DNA from: Ctena decussata
Lineage: Eukaryota > Mollusca > Bivalvia > Lucinida > Lucinidae
Reading direction: 5' to 3'
Length of the DNA stretch: 64,000 nt
Assembly (NCBI GenBank): GCA_963989385.1
Contig: OZ022510.1
Coordinates: 33,175,448-33,239,447, forward strand
The translations under genes were made by a program, and so were the position numbers. Below the pieces are notes generated by a model. That model was not told the origin of the DNA. It searched no databases and saw nothing but the letters and a program-made list of their open reading frames with translations. This document shows positions 23,241 to 33,419 of this stretch, one piece after another. Each line of letters starts with the position of its first letter. Position 1 is the stretch's first letter.

Positions 23241-23958
23241 CAAAACGGTCATATCTTGGCAACGACAAGCCCGACGAAAAAATACGTATCTTCTCGTTTT
23301 CATATATATTCTGCACATACAATTTCATGATCCTGTCTCCAACCCTTATGAAGCAAGGGACGTAACGAACAGAACAGACGAACGGACCCAATCAAAAGTT
23401 CTTCCACGACTCCTCGAATTGGAGGCACAATTAGCTCCATTCCGTGTCAGTCATACTGGTTCGCGAAATCGTCTGGCTTGAACAATGTCGGCAGTGGGTC
23501 ACCCAAAAAACATTCACCGCAAATTATTTTGAAACAGCATTAGCAGTTTCTGATAAGAAGAGTTTCAAAATTTTCACAACAGACATACAAGGAAAGGAAG
23601 TCCTTTGTCTGGTGGCCATGTTTATGATGAAACTTCACAGCCATTGATGATTCTGTCGAATAATTCCGAAATGAAAAAGTGATGTCTAAGTTTTGTTTTA
23701 ATATTTTGAATGGGGGACGATCGTGATATTTGCTAGCAAGGGAACAACTCCGGGGAAGATCCACTGAAAGCAGCGATGCATATCAGGCTATGAACTATAT
23801 TTCATGGTTGATTAAACAATTATAAAATTACTCACCTATTGCGTTTAGCTCAGTTTCCAAGTAGCCACAAGGGCTAGAGTCTTCAAATTTGCTCCGTGGA
23901 TACATTTGAAAAAAAAGACCCACTGAAAGCAGCGATGCTTATTGTGCCTTGACCTATA

Positions 23959-24133
23959 CAGTCAAACCTGCTGAAGTATTCAACTCTTTTAAGAGGTCAC
24001 ATGCCCTAAGCAGTCACTTTTTCTAGATCCCTTGAAGCAAAATACTGTGCAAATGGACCTGTATTAAGGGTTCCCCTGTCTTAAACAGCCATTTTTGTTT
24101 CCCCTGGATGATCCCTTAAGACAGGCTTGACAG
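23959..24133. mobile_element. MITE with CAGTCAAACCTG ends and TA target
   Basis: The left end CAGTCAAACCTG and the right end CAGGCTTGACAG are imperfect inverted repeats, with TA outside each (23957-23958 and 24134-24135). Internal inverted motifs include CTTAAGACAGG-like and TCTTAAACAG-like segments. It is 175 bp, non-coding, and Tc1/mariner-type by target and length. Confidence 0.7.
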
Positions 24134-24161
24134 TACTTAACTCTTGATTGAACATAGAAAA

Positions 24162-26200
24162 CAAGACCTCCATTGAGCGGGGCAATATACGTCCGTTAGG
24201 GCTTAAAGTTGGAAAGGAAACAGCAGAAGAGAGAACTTTATCAGTAGCTTAAATCTCCAATAATGAAGCAGATATGAAATCACAAAACAAATGAGGCTAA
24301 TATGAAATTCCGAGACAAATCCGAGACAAAATTTACAAAGGGGTATAATTCCATCAAAACAGAAAGTAGGGTTACGATTCTTTTTTTTTCTGCCTATCGT
24401 CTGATATTTATACCAACTTTCATGAAGAAATCCTAGTTGGTTTTCAAGATATGGAGCAGACGTGAAATGTTACCTTTTGAACGTCGACCTTTAAGTGTGA
24501 CCTTGACCTTTGTCTGACGTTGTTAAAATACAGATTATGCACATTGTCTTGATAAGGCAAATTTGACAAAAAAATCAAAAAAGTCTTTCAAGGGGTTAAG
24601 GAGATATGGAGCAGACAGAAATTAATTATAAAATTACTATACGAAAATACAAAGGAGCATAATTTTGTCAAAACTGAAAGTACAGCCATGGTTCTTTTTC
24701 TCTGCACATCGCCTGATGGTGCTTTAGATTTATACAAACGTTTCATGAAGAAATCTTAAACAGTTTTCGAAAAAGGGAGCAGATACAAAATGTTACTTTT
24801 GGAACTTTGAGCTCTAAGTGTGACCTTGACCTTTGTCAGACATTGTCGAAATATGAGTTCTGCACATTGCCTTGATAAGGCAAACATTTGACTTAAGTTT
24901 TAAAAAAATCTTTCAAAGGGTTAAAGAGATATAGAGCGGAAACGAAGTTAATACAAAATTACAGTATAAAATACAAAGGGGCATAATTTTATCAAAAGTG
25001 AAAGTAGGGCTACGTTTCTTTTTCTCTGTACATCATCTGATGGTGTTTTATATTTAACAAATAGATCAGCTCCAGCAGTGAATTGTTGAGTAATAATTCA
25101 CTGTTTGGAGGTCAGTTGTAAAGTAGATCATATCACGAGCGCGGAGCGCGAGTGATATGTCTACTTACAACTGACCGACAAACAGTGAATTATTACTCAA
25201 CAATTCAATGCTAGAGCTGAACTATTTCGATTCTAACACTCAAAAACGCTGAAAAAGTATTCTTTTCATTCAAACTCTCCCAACCTTCCTGCCAGCGCGT
25301 TCATGCTGCCGCCAATATTCTTAACTGTATCTAAGGTAAATGTACGTTTTTATGGCAATTTTAGAACAAAAAGAGACGTTACACCGTCTAAAGTCTCAAA
25401 ACGTCACAAAATTACGTCAGTAATGCCAGTGACGTCAGCAATTAGACACACGCGCTCCGAAACAGTGAATTGTTGCAGAATAAAACACGGAAACTTTCCA
25501 TTGCTTCTATAGGCGCACTGTGTTAGAATTGTATATATTGTCATGAAGAAATCTTAAACGTTTTTGAGATATGGAGTGGACATGAAGCTAATATGAAATT
25601 ACTATACGAAAATTACAAGCCTGGCATAATTCCTTTTAAACTGAAAGTAGGGTTATGATTCTTTTTCTCTGCACATTATCTGATGGTGCTTTATATTTGT
25701 ACGTACTTTCATGTGGAAATCTTAAACGGTTTTTGAGATATGGAGCGGGCACGAAGCTAATATGAAATTACTGTATGAAAAATACAAAGGGGCAAAATTC
25801 CGTCAAAACTGAAAGTAGGGTTATGATTCTTTTTCTCTGTACATCGTCTGATGGTGCTTTATATTTGTACAAATTTTCATGAAGAATCTTAAACGTTTTT
25901 TTTTTTTTGTGTGTGTATGTGTTTTTTTTTTTTTTTTTTTTTGATTTTTTTTTTTTTTTTTTAGATATGGAGCGGACATGAAATGTTACCTTTTGAACTT
26001 TGACCTCTCAGTGTGACCTTGACCTTAGTCGGACATCGTTGAAATGTGTGTAAGGCAAACTTTTGATCCAAGTTTCAAAAAAATTGCAAGGGGTTAAGAA
26101 CATATGGAGTGGACTAGAAAAATTAATGGACGAACGAACAGACGGAAGGACGTACGTAGGCCACGACATAATACGACTCGTCTTTCGACGGGCGTATAAA
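24162..26200 (-). repeat. 2.0-kb element with ~300-bp tandem core
   Basis: Read on the minus strand, it starts at CGCCCGTCGAAAGACGAG with a GTCCTTCCGTCTGTTCG head, and ends with CGTATATTGCCCCGCTCAAT then GGAGGTCTTGTT at 24162. Plus-strand units share CAAAGGGGCATAATT, CAAAACTGAAAGTAGGG, TTTTTCTCTGCACATC, TCATGAAGAAATCTTAAAC, GATATGGAGCGGAC and GTGTGACCTTGACCTTTGTC. The core is invaded by the MITE-like repeat at 25062-25529. T-rich tracts fill 25895-25963. Confidence 0.7.
25062..25529 (+). mobile_element. ~475-bp MITE-like repeat, copy 2
   Basis: Collinear with 14342-14819, inserted within a unit of the 24-26 kb element between TTTATATTTAACAA and TATATTGTCATGAAG. The left ~140 bp is an imperfect palindrome (CAGTGAATTGTTGAGTAATA and its inverse) around CACGAGCGCGGAGCGCGAGTG. 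It has one TGACGTCA octamer at 25430. Confidence 0.75.
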
Positions 26201-26367
26201 AATATTTTCCTGTTGCGTTTAGCTCAGTTTCTTAGTAACCACAAGGATAAGAGACTTCAAATTTGTTCCATAGATACGTCTGGGAAGATCTACTGGAAGA
26301 AGCGATGCATATCGGACAGTGAACTGAAAATATAGTCCAATGTTTTTGCCTTATGTTTCGAATACTA

Positions 26368-26490
26368 AGACCCTTAGCTACCCTCAGAGCACACAGCAAA
26401 GACTCTTATTAGACTGGGCCTATGCCAAAGCTGGTCTGAGTCTTTGCTTGACGCACATGCCACTTTGTTGGTTTTGTCGTGTCGCGGCTC
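26368..26490. repeat. GAGCCGCGACACG palindromic element, half copy
   Basis: Only the right half of the element is present (from GACCCTTAGCTACC in the centre to GTCGTGTCGCGGCTC), with divergent arms. The left arm is lost. Confidence 0.8.
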
Positions 26491-27389
26491 AAGTATACAA
26501 AATTACTGTCAACGGCCGCTTTGCTCTGTTGATTGCCGTAGCTCTCGGCCGACAGCCGCTGTGTAAGTACTGTCTCGGTGGGCGGTACAAGTAGCGGCAT
26601 TTGTATGAGCCCTAGCCACCCCCCTTCCCACCAGCCCCGTCACCATGTGAAAGAGTAATAAAATAAATAAAAAAATAGTCGCGCGGCTATCAGAATCGAC
26701 ACATTTCTTTTTGAGCATGTTTATATTTTTTACCCACAAGCAATTAATAAATTATAGTTCGTGGTTATTTCAGCAGTCAGTGACGTGTGTGTAATGAATG
26801 CGTGTAGTTTTACATCTGTTAAATATTACTTAATAAGTGTAATCTGAATATGTGAGAGCATGACATTGATGTTGAAATTCGTGAAAACTTCCACAGATTT
26901 TAATGTACAGATTTTAATGTACAATGTTTGTTTCATATTGGAGTGCATGCTTGGCGGAAAGGTGTTTTGACATTCAAGGAGGACTGCTCTGATCTTAAAA
27001 TGGTTTTCTGTAAGCGGAAAAGCAAGAATTTAGTCTATGAAAGATTTTTTTCTTTGATTTTTATTTATAAAAATACCTTCATATTTTGCTCCTACTTTTA
27101 CTAGTTTCGCCGCTTAATTGGACGACGAAGCCATTCTAAATTGGGATATACTTTTAAAGAGAAGAATTTTCTCCCCGGGAGCAATTTTTTTTCTTTAATA
27201 GTTGATCCTCATTGGAAATAGCCGCAATAAAAATAGCAGAGTTGCGCTCCTACAGGGAGGAAATATTCACCTGAAATTTACAATTTATTGCTAGAGCACC
27301 AATTGTGCAAAAGGCATCTATAGGCCTAATATGCTATACTTGTAATGTACCTGAAGACATAGAAACATATCCAGATTTTTACTGACTAG
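26491..27389. other. Upstream region of the Mab-21-like gene
   Basis: AT-rich and free of repeats that recur in this window. A possible 3' splice site (TTTTTACTGACTAG, ending 27389) lies five bases before the start codon, so a 5' UTR exon may lie upstream. I see no clear TATA box or CpG island. Short open frames are without motifs. Confidence 0.35.
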
Positions 27390-27394
27390 CTAAA

Positions 27395-28504
27395 ATGAAT
27401 CAAGAAATTACAAGCAGCTTTGGAGAGAGGAATATTGACATTCTTCTGAATCATATTCATAGTCATGGCAGCTGTTTGTTTTCAAGTAGAGAAATAAGGG
27501 ACATTCGAAAAGGAGTCGATAGAATTACTCTTTCTGTTGCGTCGCTGATTGGTCAGATTTCGCCTCTACAGAAGGTAGACTTGATAAATGTTTCCGAAAC
27601 AGGCAGCCCGGAAGATGGTGAAAACATTTGTATGCCATATACCTTTAAGTATCAGTTGCAACTGGAAAATCTTTCACGACCTGGATTTATTGGGGTGTCA
27701 AAAGAGTGTCCTCAAAACCCCGCTTATGTTCACATAACATTAGAAGAAGACAGCCTTAAGCACCAGTTTCACCACATGACAGAAACCGATTGGTCGAACG
27801 ATACTAGTCAACGAAGCCCACATGCTTTCTTTCTTCGAAGCGACATTTTGTGGCAGTCGTTCTGTGTAACTGCTAAAAAAGCCGCAGGACAGCTCGGAAA
27901 CGAATCGGTAACCATGGCTACGGGTACACTTACAATTCAGTATACAATATTTATCCCGCAAGCTTCATCTTTTACGGTTGTTTGCAAATGGCAGTCCCAT
28001 TTTGCACCGTTGACTTTGGGTGTTCTTATAGACATATATCCTGTAATAAGATTTATTGGACCTGTGTACCAAGTGATGAACCCATATCGTGGATTTTATC
28101 CTTTTTACTATCATCATGCACAGGACTGCCATTCCGTGATGTTGTTACCTTGTAGCAATAACAATCATTCCTGCAAAAGTGGGCTATGTTTCGGAATAGT
28201 GTTCACACAGATTGAAAGACTGCTCACAGTTTCTCTCTCTCAACATCATAAAAGGTGTTTTTACATTTTAAGCTATCTTTTATATATGTATTTTGGCGAC
28301 TTGACAGCACATCGCCTTGCTTACATTTTAAAAGCGCTTGTTCTTGACCATCAGTACAAACATATCTGCACTTGGGAAGGATCATATACAAATTGTGTTA
28401 TAACCGTGCTGGAACGCATGGAGAAGATTTTATCTAGAAAAGAAGTCCCGAGGAGTCCGGTTGAGTCTCGTCACTTGAGACGTATACCATTCAGAGATGT
28501 TTGA
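27395..28504 (+). CDS. Mab-21 / cGAS-like receptor (cGLR) family protein
   Basis: A 369-codon intronless frame from the ATG at 27395 (context CTAAAATG). Residues 1-230 look like a nucleotidyltransferase fold. GS at 70-71 is followed by EDGENI and PYTFKYQL, aligning with the family pattern GS..EGTKI..P.EFD..L. IDIYP (D213) aligns with the later VDL-x-P acidic motif. The C-terminal helical domain is typical: LSQHHKRCFYILSYLL (282-296), AYILKALVLDHQY (309-321) and CVITVLERMEKIL (334-346). Family members synthesise cyclic dinucleotides or act as developmental regulators, and they are greatly expanded in bivalves. Here the catalytic Glu-x-Asp position reads T83-F84-K85, so enzyme activity is unlikely. 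After stop 28502-28504, another frame (28497-28640) continues with protein-like sequence, suggesting a frameshift. The assignment is from motif recall; a Mab-21-like paralogue without cGLR activity is equally possible. Confidence 0.65.
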   Translation: MNQEITSSFGERNIDILLNHIHSHGSCLFSSREIRDIRKGVDRITLSVASLIGQISPLQKVDLINVSETGSPEDGENICMPYTFKYQLQLENLSRPGFIGVSKECPQNPAYVHITLEEDSLKHQFHHMTETDWSNDTSQRSPHAFFLRSDILWQSFCVTAKKAAGQLGNESVTMATGTLTIQYTIFIPQASSFTVVCKWQSHFAPLTLGVLIDIYPVIRFIGPVYQVMNPYRGFYPFYYHHAQDCHSVMLLPCSNNNHSCKSGLCFGIVFTQIERLLTVSLSQHHKRCFYILSYLLYMYFGDLTAHRLAYILKALVLDHQYKHICTWEGSYTNCVITVLERMEKILSRKEVPRSPVESRHLRRIPFRDV

Positions 28505-28643
28505 CGAAGGTCTTCGGACAAAATTTAAGCAGTTGTTGTCCATGTTTAATAAGGGATCAGAATTGTGGAAGGGACGGTATAAACTGCATGACGAACCAGC
28601 CCGTACCTTGTATGACCTCATGTTGTGTTCAGCAAGCAGGTAA
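28497..28643 (+). pseudogene. Out-of-frame continuation of the Mab-21-like gene
   Basis: This frame overlaps the end of the 369-residue frame and reads MFDEGLRTKFKQLLSMFNKG, then SELWKGRYKLHDEPARTLYD, ending LMLCSASR with a stop at 28641-28643. Its helical, charged composition fits a continuing C-terminal domain, so a single indel near 28500 may have split one protein. The stop overlaps AG followed by GTAAGA (28638-28645), a good splice donor, so the true coding end could lie in a later exon. Assembly error, polymorphism and a true pseudogene all remain possible. Confidence 0.45.
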
Positions 28644-28705
28644 GAACTTTTGTCAATAAGACATGCATTCTAAATCTGCTATGTTACCCCATCACACCCT
28701 CACTG

Positions 28706-28708
<3 letters not shown>

Positions 28709-28746
<38 letters not shown>
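28709..28746 (+). repeat. AC microsatellite
   Basis: Nineteen uninterrupted AC units, 110 bp after the candidate splice donor of the Mab-21-like gene. Confidence 0.95.
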
Positions 28747-28748
<2 letters not shown>

Positions 28749-28849
28749 CCCCATTATCATCATTGATAAGTGCAAATTATAATGAACATCTCAAACTTGA
28801 TAAAAAATATTATTTCTTTCCTGACAACACAAAAAAGTAATAAAACTGG

Positions 28850-30230
28850 AGTTATAGATAAATAGATAAATGAGTGACTTGCGATTTTATGTAATTTTCA
28901 ACAGTATTTCAGTCATATCAGAACTATGGGGCGCGGGGCGGGGATGGGGGTGCGTAATGAAAGGCGACCATGGTAACCATGGCAATAGATACGCTTGCAA
29001 TTTCAGAGATATTTCCATGTTTTAGAAAATAAATCACTGTGTTTTTTGTGGTTTTTTTTTTTTCAATTTTAAATACAATTCTTTCAGTGAAACTTCAAAA
29101 ATGAAAAAGGAATAAAATTTAGCAATATTTTTCTTATAAACAAGATCACACTGACTCACATGATAAGTTCGGTCCTAAGGTGAGGCATTCTTGCGTTGAT
29201 GATTGGTCAGAACAAGGGAACACTGATCCAGGGGATCAGTGATCCTTTGCTCCCTGGAAATCGTGTTCGATTCTTCCCAGTTCCCTTTAATTATTTCCCA
29301 GTGCTCCCTAAAATTATCTTCCTTCTGCTGCCAAAATCCCTTAAAGTAATACAGCTCAAAATCCCTAAAAGTAATACAGCTCAGTGCCCCTCAGCTCCTT
29401 AAATATATTCAAGCACTCTCCCTAAAATGTTTCAAATATTTTTCATTGCATATCGCAAAAATATTTCAGTAGATACTAGGTAAACCAACTAAGTCATTTA
29501 AAAGATGATATTTAGCATGAAATTAACAAACACAGTGCCTCCACAGCACGGACTGGTTGCGGCTATTTTGGGGAACAAGAAGTAAGCATTTTTGACTCCA
29601 TGGAGCCGGAGACTCAGGGAAAGCTTACAGTATAATAAATGGTCTGGTGTCCGCGTCATCAGTTGTAAACATTTTAAACGTCTCATCTGAAAACATAAGG
29701 CTGTTTATAACCATTTTATTAAAGAGAACAATAAGTACTGCTGTATGCCAATTGCTCCTGTATTTTGGTTGCTTTGACACTTAAAACTTGCCAATGGCTT
29801 TACTGCGAAAATTGCCTTAGCATTGCAGATATAATGATAAATCTGTCACAGAAATAATTTTTCCGGTAGTTCTTTATCAGACATTGGTTTTGTGCCAACT
29901 GCTTAATTGACTTGGCTGTCATAGCAACCGATATGATGAAAGGGCAAAATTAAAAAATATCAACTTTTCAGTGGCCATAAAGCTTGAAAAGCAGTAACCG
30001 CAGTGTGTTCACAAACATATTCATACTTGTTCTTCTTGGTCCAGCTACGACTGAAATGGAGTGGGTAAACCGAAAATTGGTTTTGCACACATAGAAGTGC
30101 AGACATTTTGGTTACAAATGATTTACAAACAAAAATTCTAATTCTCAGTCAGTATTATCAAGAACGTATCTAAGGTATCATGCTGTTGAGCTTTGTTCTC
30201 AGGTAATGGACACAGGATCTCATGGTCCTC
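28850..30230. other. No supported gene
   Basis: AT-rich sequence. Pyrimidine-rich CTCCCT/CCTAAAAT stretches at 29230-29420 loosely resemble 33020-33170, so they are probably an old dispersed repeat. There is a GACCATGGTAACCATGGC palindrome at about 28965. Confidence 0.4.
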
Positions 30231-30378
30231 TTGTTTTTGTCGTTAAACTTCTGCTCATTCGGTTTACCGTGCGTGTCTTCTGTGAACTTGTGTCAATTTT
30301 CCTTGTGTGTGTGTGCTTCTTTCCCTATTGGTTCTGAGAGCTGGATGTGGAATTTGATTGTATTAATTCCTCATTATT

Positions 30379-32592
30379 AGCTCACCTGTCAAGGTGAGCT
30401 TATAGTATAGACTTGGTCCGTCGTCCGTCGTCGTCGGCGTCGTCGGCGTCGGCGTCGTCCACAATTTTAAACATCTTCTTCTCAGAAACCACTGGGTGGA
30501 TTGAAGCCAAATTTCATATGGAGCCTTAACAGGATGGGGAAACGAAAGTTTATATATTTGGTCTAGGTTACATGACCAAGATGGCCGCCATGCCCATATA
30601 TGGTAAAAACCCTTCAAAAATCGTCTTCTCCAGAACCAAAAGGCCTATAACCTTGAAACTTGGTATGTAGCATTGGGCATGCGGGTCCATCATAATTTAT
30701 ATAAATCATGACCTTGTGATGACCTTGACCTAATTTATGACATGGTCAACTTTGGTACGTTAGGCTTTTATATGGGAAAACGCTTAAACGGTGGATTTCT
30801 CAGAAACTATTTAAGTCTAAGGTACAATACTTGGTATACATGGTCGACTAAATGACCAATTGAAGATATTATGTCACTAAAGGTCAAGGTCATTCCGTCG
30901 GACCATCCGTCGTCAAGATTTTCAAACATCTTCTCCTCTGAAACCACTGGGCCGATTGAAGCCAAATTTCATATGGAGTCTCAGTGGGATGGGAGAACGA
31001 AAGTTTATACCCGGAGTCTGGGTCACATGACCAATATGGCCGCCATGCCAATATATGGTAAAAACCCTTCAAAAATCTTCTTCTACAGAACCAAAAGGCG
31101 TATGACCTTGAAACTTGGTGTGTAGCATTGGGCATGCGGGCCCATCAAAGTTTATACAAATCATGACCTTGTGTTGACCTTGACCTACTTTACGGCATGG
31201 TCAACTTTGGTACGTTAGGCTTTTATATTGAAAAACGCTTAAACAGTGGATTTCTCAGAAACTATTTAAGTCTAAGGTACAATACTTGGTATACATGGTC
31301 GACTAAATGACCAGATGAAGATATTATGTCACTGAAAGGTCAAGGTCATTCCGTCGGACCATCCGTTGTCAAGATTTTCAAACATCTTCTCCTCTGAAAC
31401 CACTAGGCCGATTGAAGTCAAATTTCATATGGAGTCTCAGTGGGATGGGGGAACGAAATTTTATACCCGGGGTCTGGGTCACACCATGCCAATATATGGC
31501 AAAAACCCTTCAAAAATCTTCTTCTCCAGAACCAAAAGGCCTATGACCTAATTTACAGCATGGTCAACTTTGGTACGTTAGGCTTTTATATGGGAAAACG
31601 CTTAAACCGTTGATTTCTCAGAAACTATTAAGTCTAAGGTACAATACTTGGTATACATGGTCGACTAAATGACCAGATGAAGATATTATGTCACTAAAGG
31701 TCAAGGTCATTCCGTCAGACCATCTGTCGTCAAGATTTTCAAACATCTTCTCCTCTGAAACCACTGGGCCGATTTAAGCCAAATTTCATATGGAGTCTCA
31801 GTGGGATAGGGGAACGAATTTTTTATAAATCCACCGTTTAAGCGTTTTCCCATATAAAAGCCTAACGTACCAAAGTTGACCATGTCATAAATTAGGTCAA
31901 GGTCATCACAAGGTCATGATTTGTATAAACTTTGATGGGCCCGCATGCCCGATGCTACACACCAAGTTTCAAGGTCATAGGCCTTTTGGTTCTGGAGAAG
32001 AAGATTTTTGAAGGGTTGTCAACATTTTCAAAGGACTTCTCCTCAGAAATTACTGGGATGATTGAAGCCAAATTTCATATAGAGCCTTAACAGTATAAAG
32101 AAACAAATGTTTATATATTTGACCCAGATCACATGACCAAGATGGCCACCATGCCCATATATGGTATAAAACTTAAAAATTCTTCTTCTCAAGAACCACT
32201 GGGCGGATTGCTTTGAAACTTGGTATGTAGCATCAAGGACTCTAGTACTACAAAGTTTATATAAATGATGACCTTAGGTTGACCTTGACCAAGATCAAAT
32301 TTGGTCCCTTAGGCTTTTGAATGGGAAAAGATGAGAAAGTGCATTTTTCTGTTGCGATTGAGCTCTGTGATATGGAAATGCAGTCAACTTCAACCTCTAT
32401 AAATACTAGAGGTCAAGGTCATTTAGTGATTTTATAGAAGTAGCCATGGTGGAACAGTTTGCACACTCACTATCCAATCCTATAGAATTGCAGCCTGTTT
32501 ATTAGCCTGCCTGAGCCAAAAGCTTTCATTTTGGCCACTTGACCTGGCATATACTGGCAGGTGAGCGATCGTTGCCCTTGGGCGACTTGTTG
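30379..32592 (+). mobile_element. Tandem-core element with AGCTCACCTG head and CTTGTT end
   Basis: The head AGCTCACCTGTCAAGGTGAGCT is a perfect hairpin, followed by a CGTCGTCGGCG-rich run. The core has three to four units of about 360-480 bp containing ACCACTGGGCGGATTGAAGC, AATTTCATATGGAG, CAAGATGGCCGCCATGCCC, GTGACCTTGACCTA-type and GGCTTTTATATGGGAAAACG motifs. From about 31829 to 32020 a unit is inverted. The end carries CAGGTGAGCGATC (inverted relative to the head) and TTGCCCTTGGGCGACTTGTT, a stem-loop followed by CTTGTT. Short open frames are by-products of the repeats. Confidence 0.75.
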
Positions 32593-33189
32593 CCTATTAG
32601 TATCATCAACTGAAGTATTTTCGCTATATCCCGCTCCACTATATCTTTTTACTTTTCATCTTTTACAACCTCATATGCCTCACCGCCTTATGTTTAAAAT
32701 GCGTGAAAAATTGCAGTTTTCTGTCTTTGACACATAGGCTATGTATGCAAGATCTAGTGACATGGCAAGTTCTTTTAAGCAGACCAATTTAAGAGGGATC
32801 CCATTTTACCTAGTAATCACGATTATATGTGTTGTGCATGTTTGTCTTTTAAATACTTTTCATTACAGGAAATATGAAAGATGTTTAGAATTAATATGTA
32901 TGATGTTTTTGTGATGTGCCAGGCGTGAATGGCTAATAGAAAGGCAGTGACACTAACAAAACTGAGTCAAAAAGACGGGAATAGTAATACGCATTTCCGG
33001 GGGAGGGGGGGGGGACTGTGCTTCCTCAGAAGACAAAACATTCGGCAGTGCTCCCCAGGTTCCTAGAAGAAAGATTTTGCTCTTAAGCTCCTGTAAATAA
33101 TTGCTAGTGCTCCACAGCTCCCTGCAAATATATGGTCTTTCTTCTCAGCTCCCCAAAACCCTTGGGAAGGCCCCGTTGTGGACCATATT

Positions 33190-33357
33190 GTTTGAGTGAG
33201 TGAGTGAGTGAGTGAGTGAGTGATCTTGAGTTTAACGTCCCACCAACAACTTGGTCATACGGAGACGGGACCTTAGTTTAAAGTCTCATCCCAAAGACCG
33301 GGGATCGATCTTCCGACCCCTGGACTGGTACATGTAGTAAGCGCATTGTCCACTACA
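33190..33357 (-). mobile_element. tRNA-derived SINE with perfect 11-bp target duplication
   Basis: TGGACCATATT flanks both sides (33179-33189 and 33358-33368). Read on the minus strand, the element starts TAGTGGACAATGCGC (A-box-like) and carries GATCGATCCCC (B-box-like), so the head is tRNA-like with a pol III internal promoter. The body includes GGGACGTTAAACTCAAGATC, a tail motif common in mollusc SINEs. It ends in an ACTC microsatellite tail (GAGT on plus, 33194-33222). A partner LINE would supply the transposition machinery. Confidence 0.75.
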
Positions 33358-33419
33358 TGGACCATATTACCCTTTTAATATTACCAGACCAGTTTAAATG
33401 AGAAAGTGTTTCACCCCAA

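Larger units (their letters stand above)
23755..26330 (+). repeat. Second copy of the 12-13 kb tandem core, split by an insertion
   Basis: 23755-23955 and 26205-26330 carry the same unit as 12090-13030: GAAAGCAGCGATGCATAT, GCGTTTAGCTCAGTTTC, AACCACAAGG, then GAGTCTTCAAATTTGCTCC. The array is interrupted at AACATAGAAA (24160) by a 2.0 kb element and resumes at AATATTTTCCTGTTGCG (26201). Two further insertions lie inside. Confidence 0.75.

Noticed and set aside
30871..31135. 84- and 81-codon frames on opposite strands
   Set aside because: Both lie in tandem units of the 30.4-32.6 kb element and recur with the units. No protein features.
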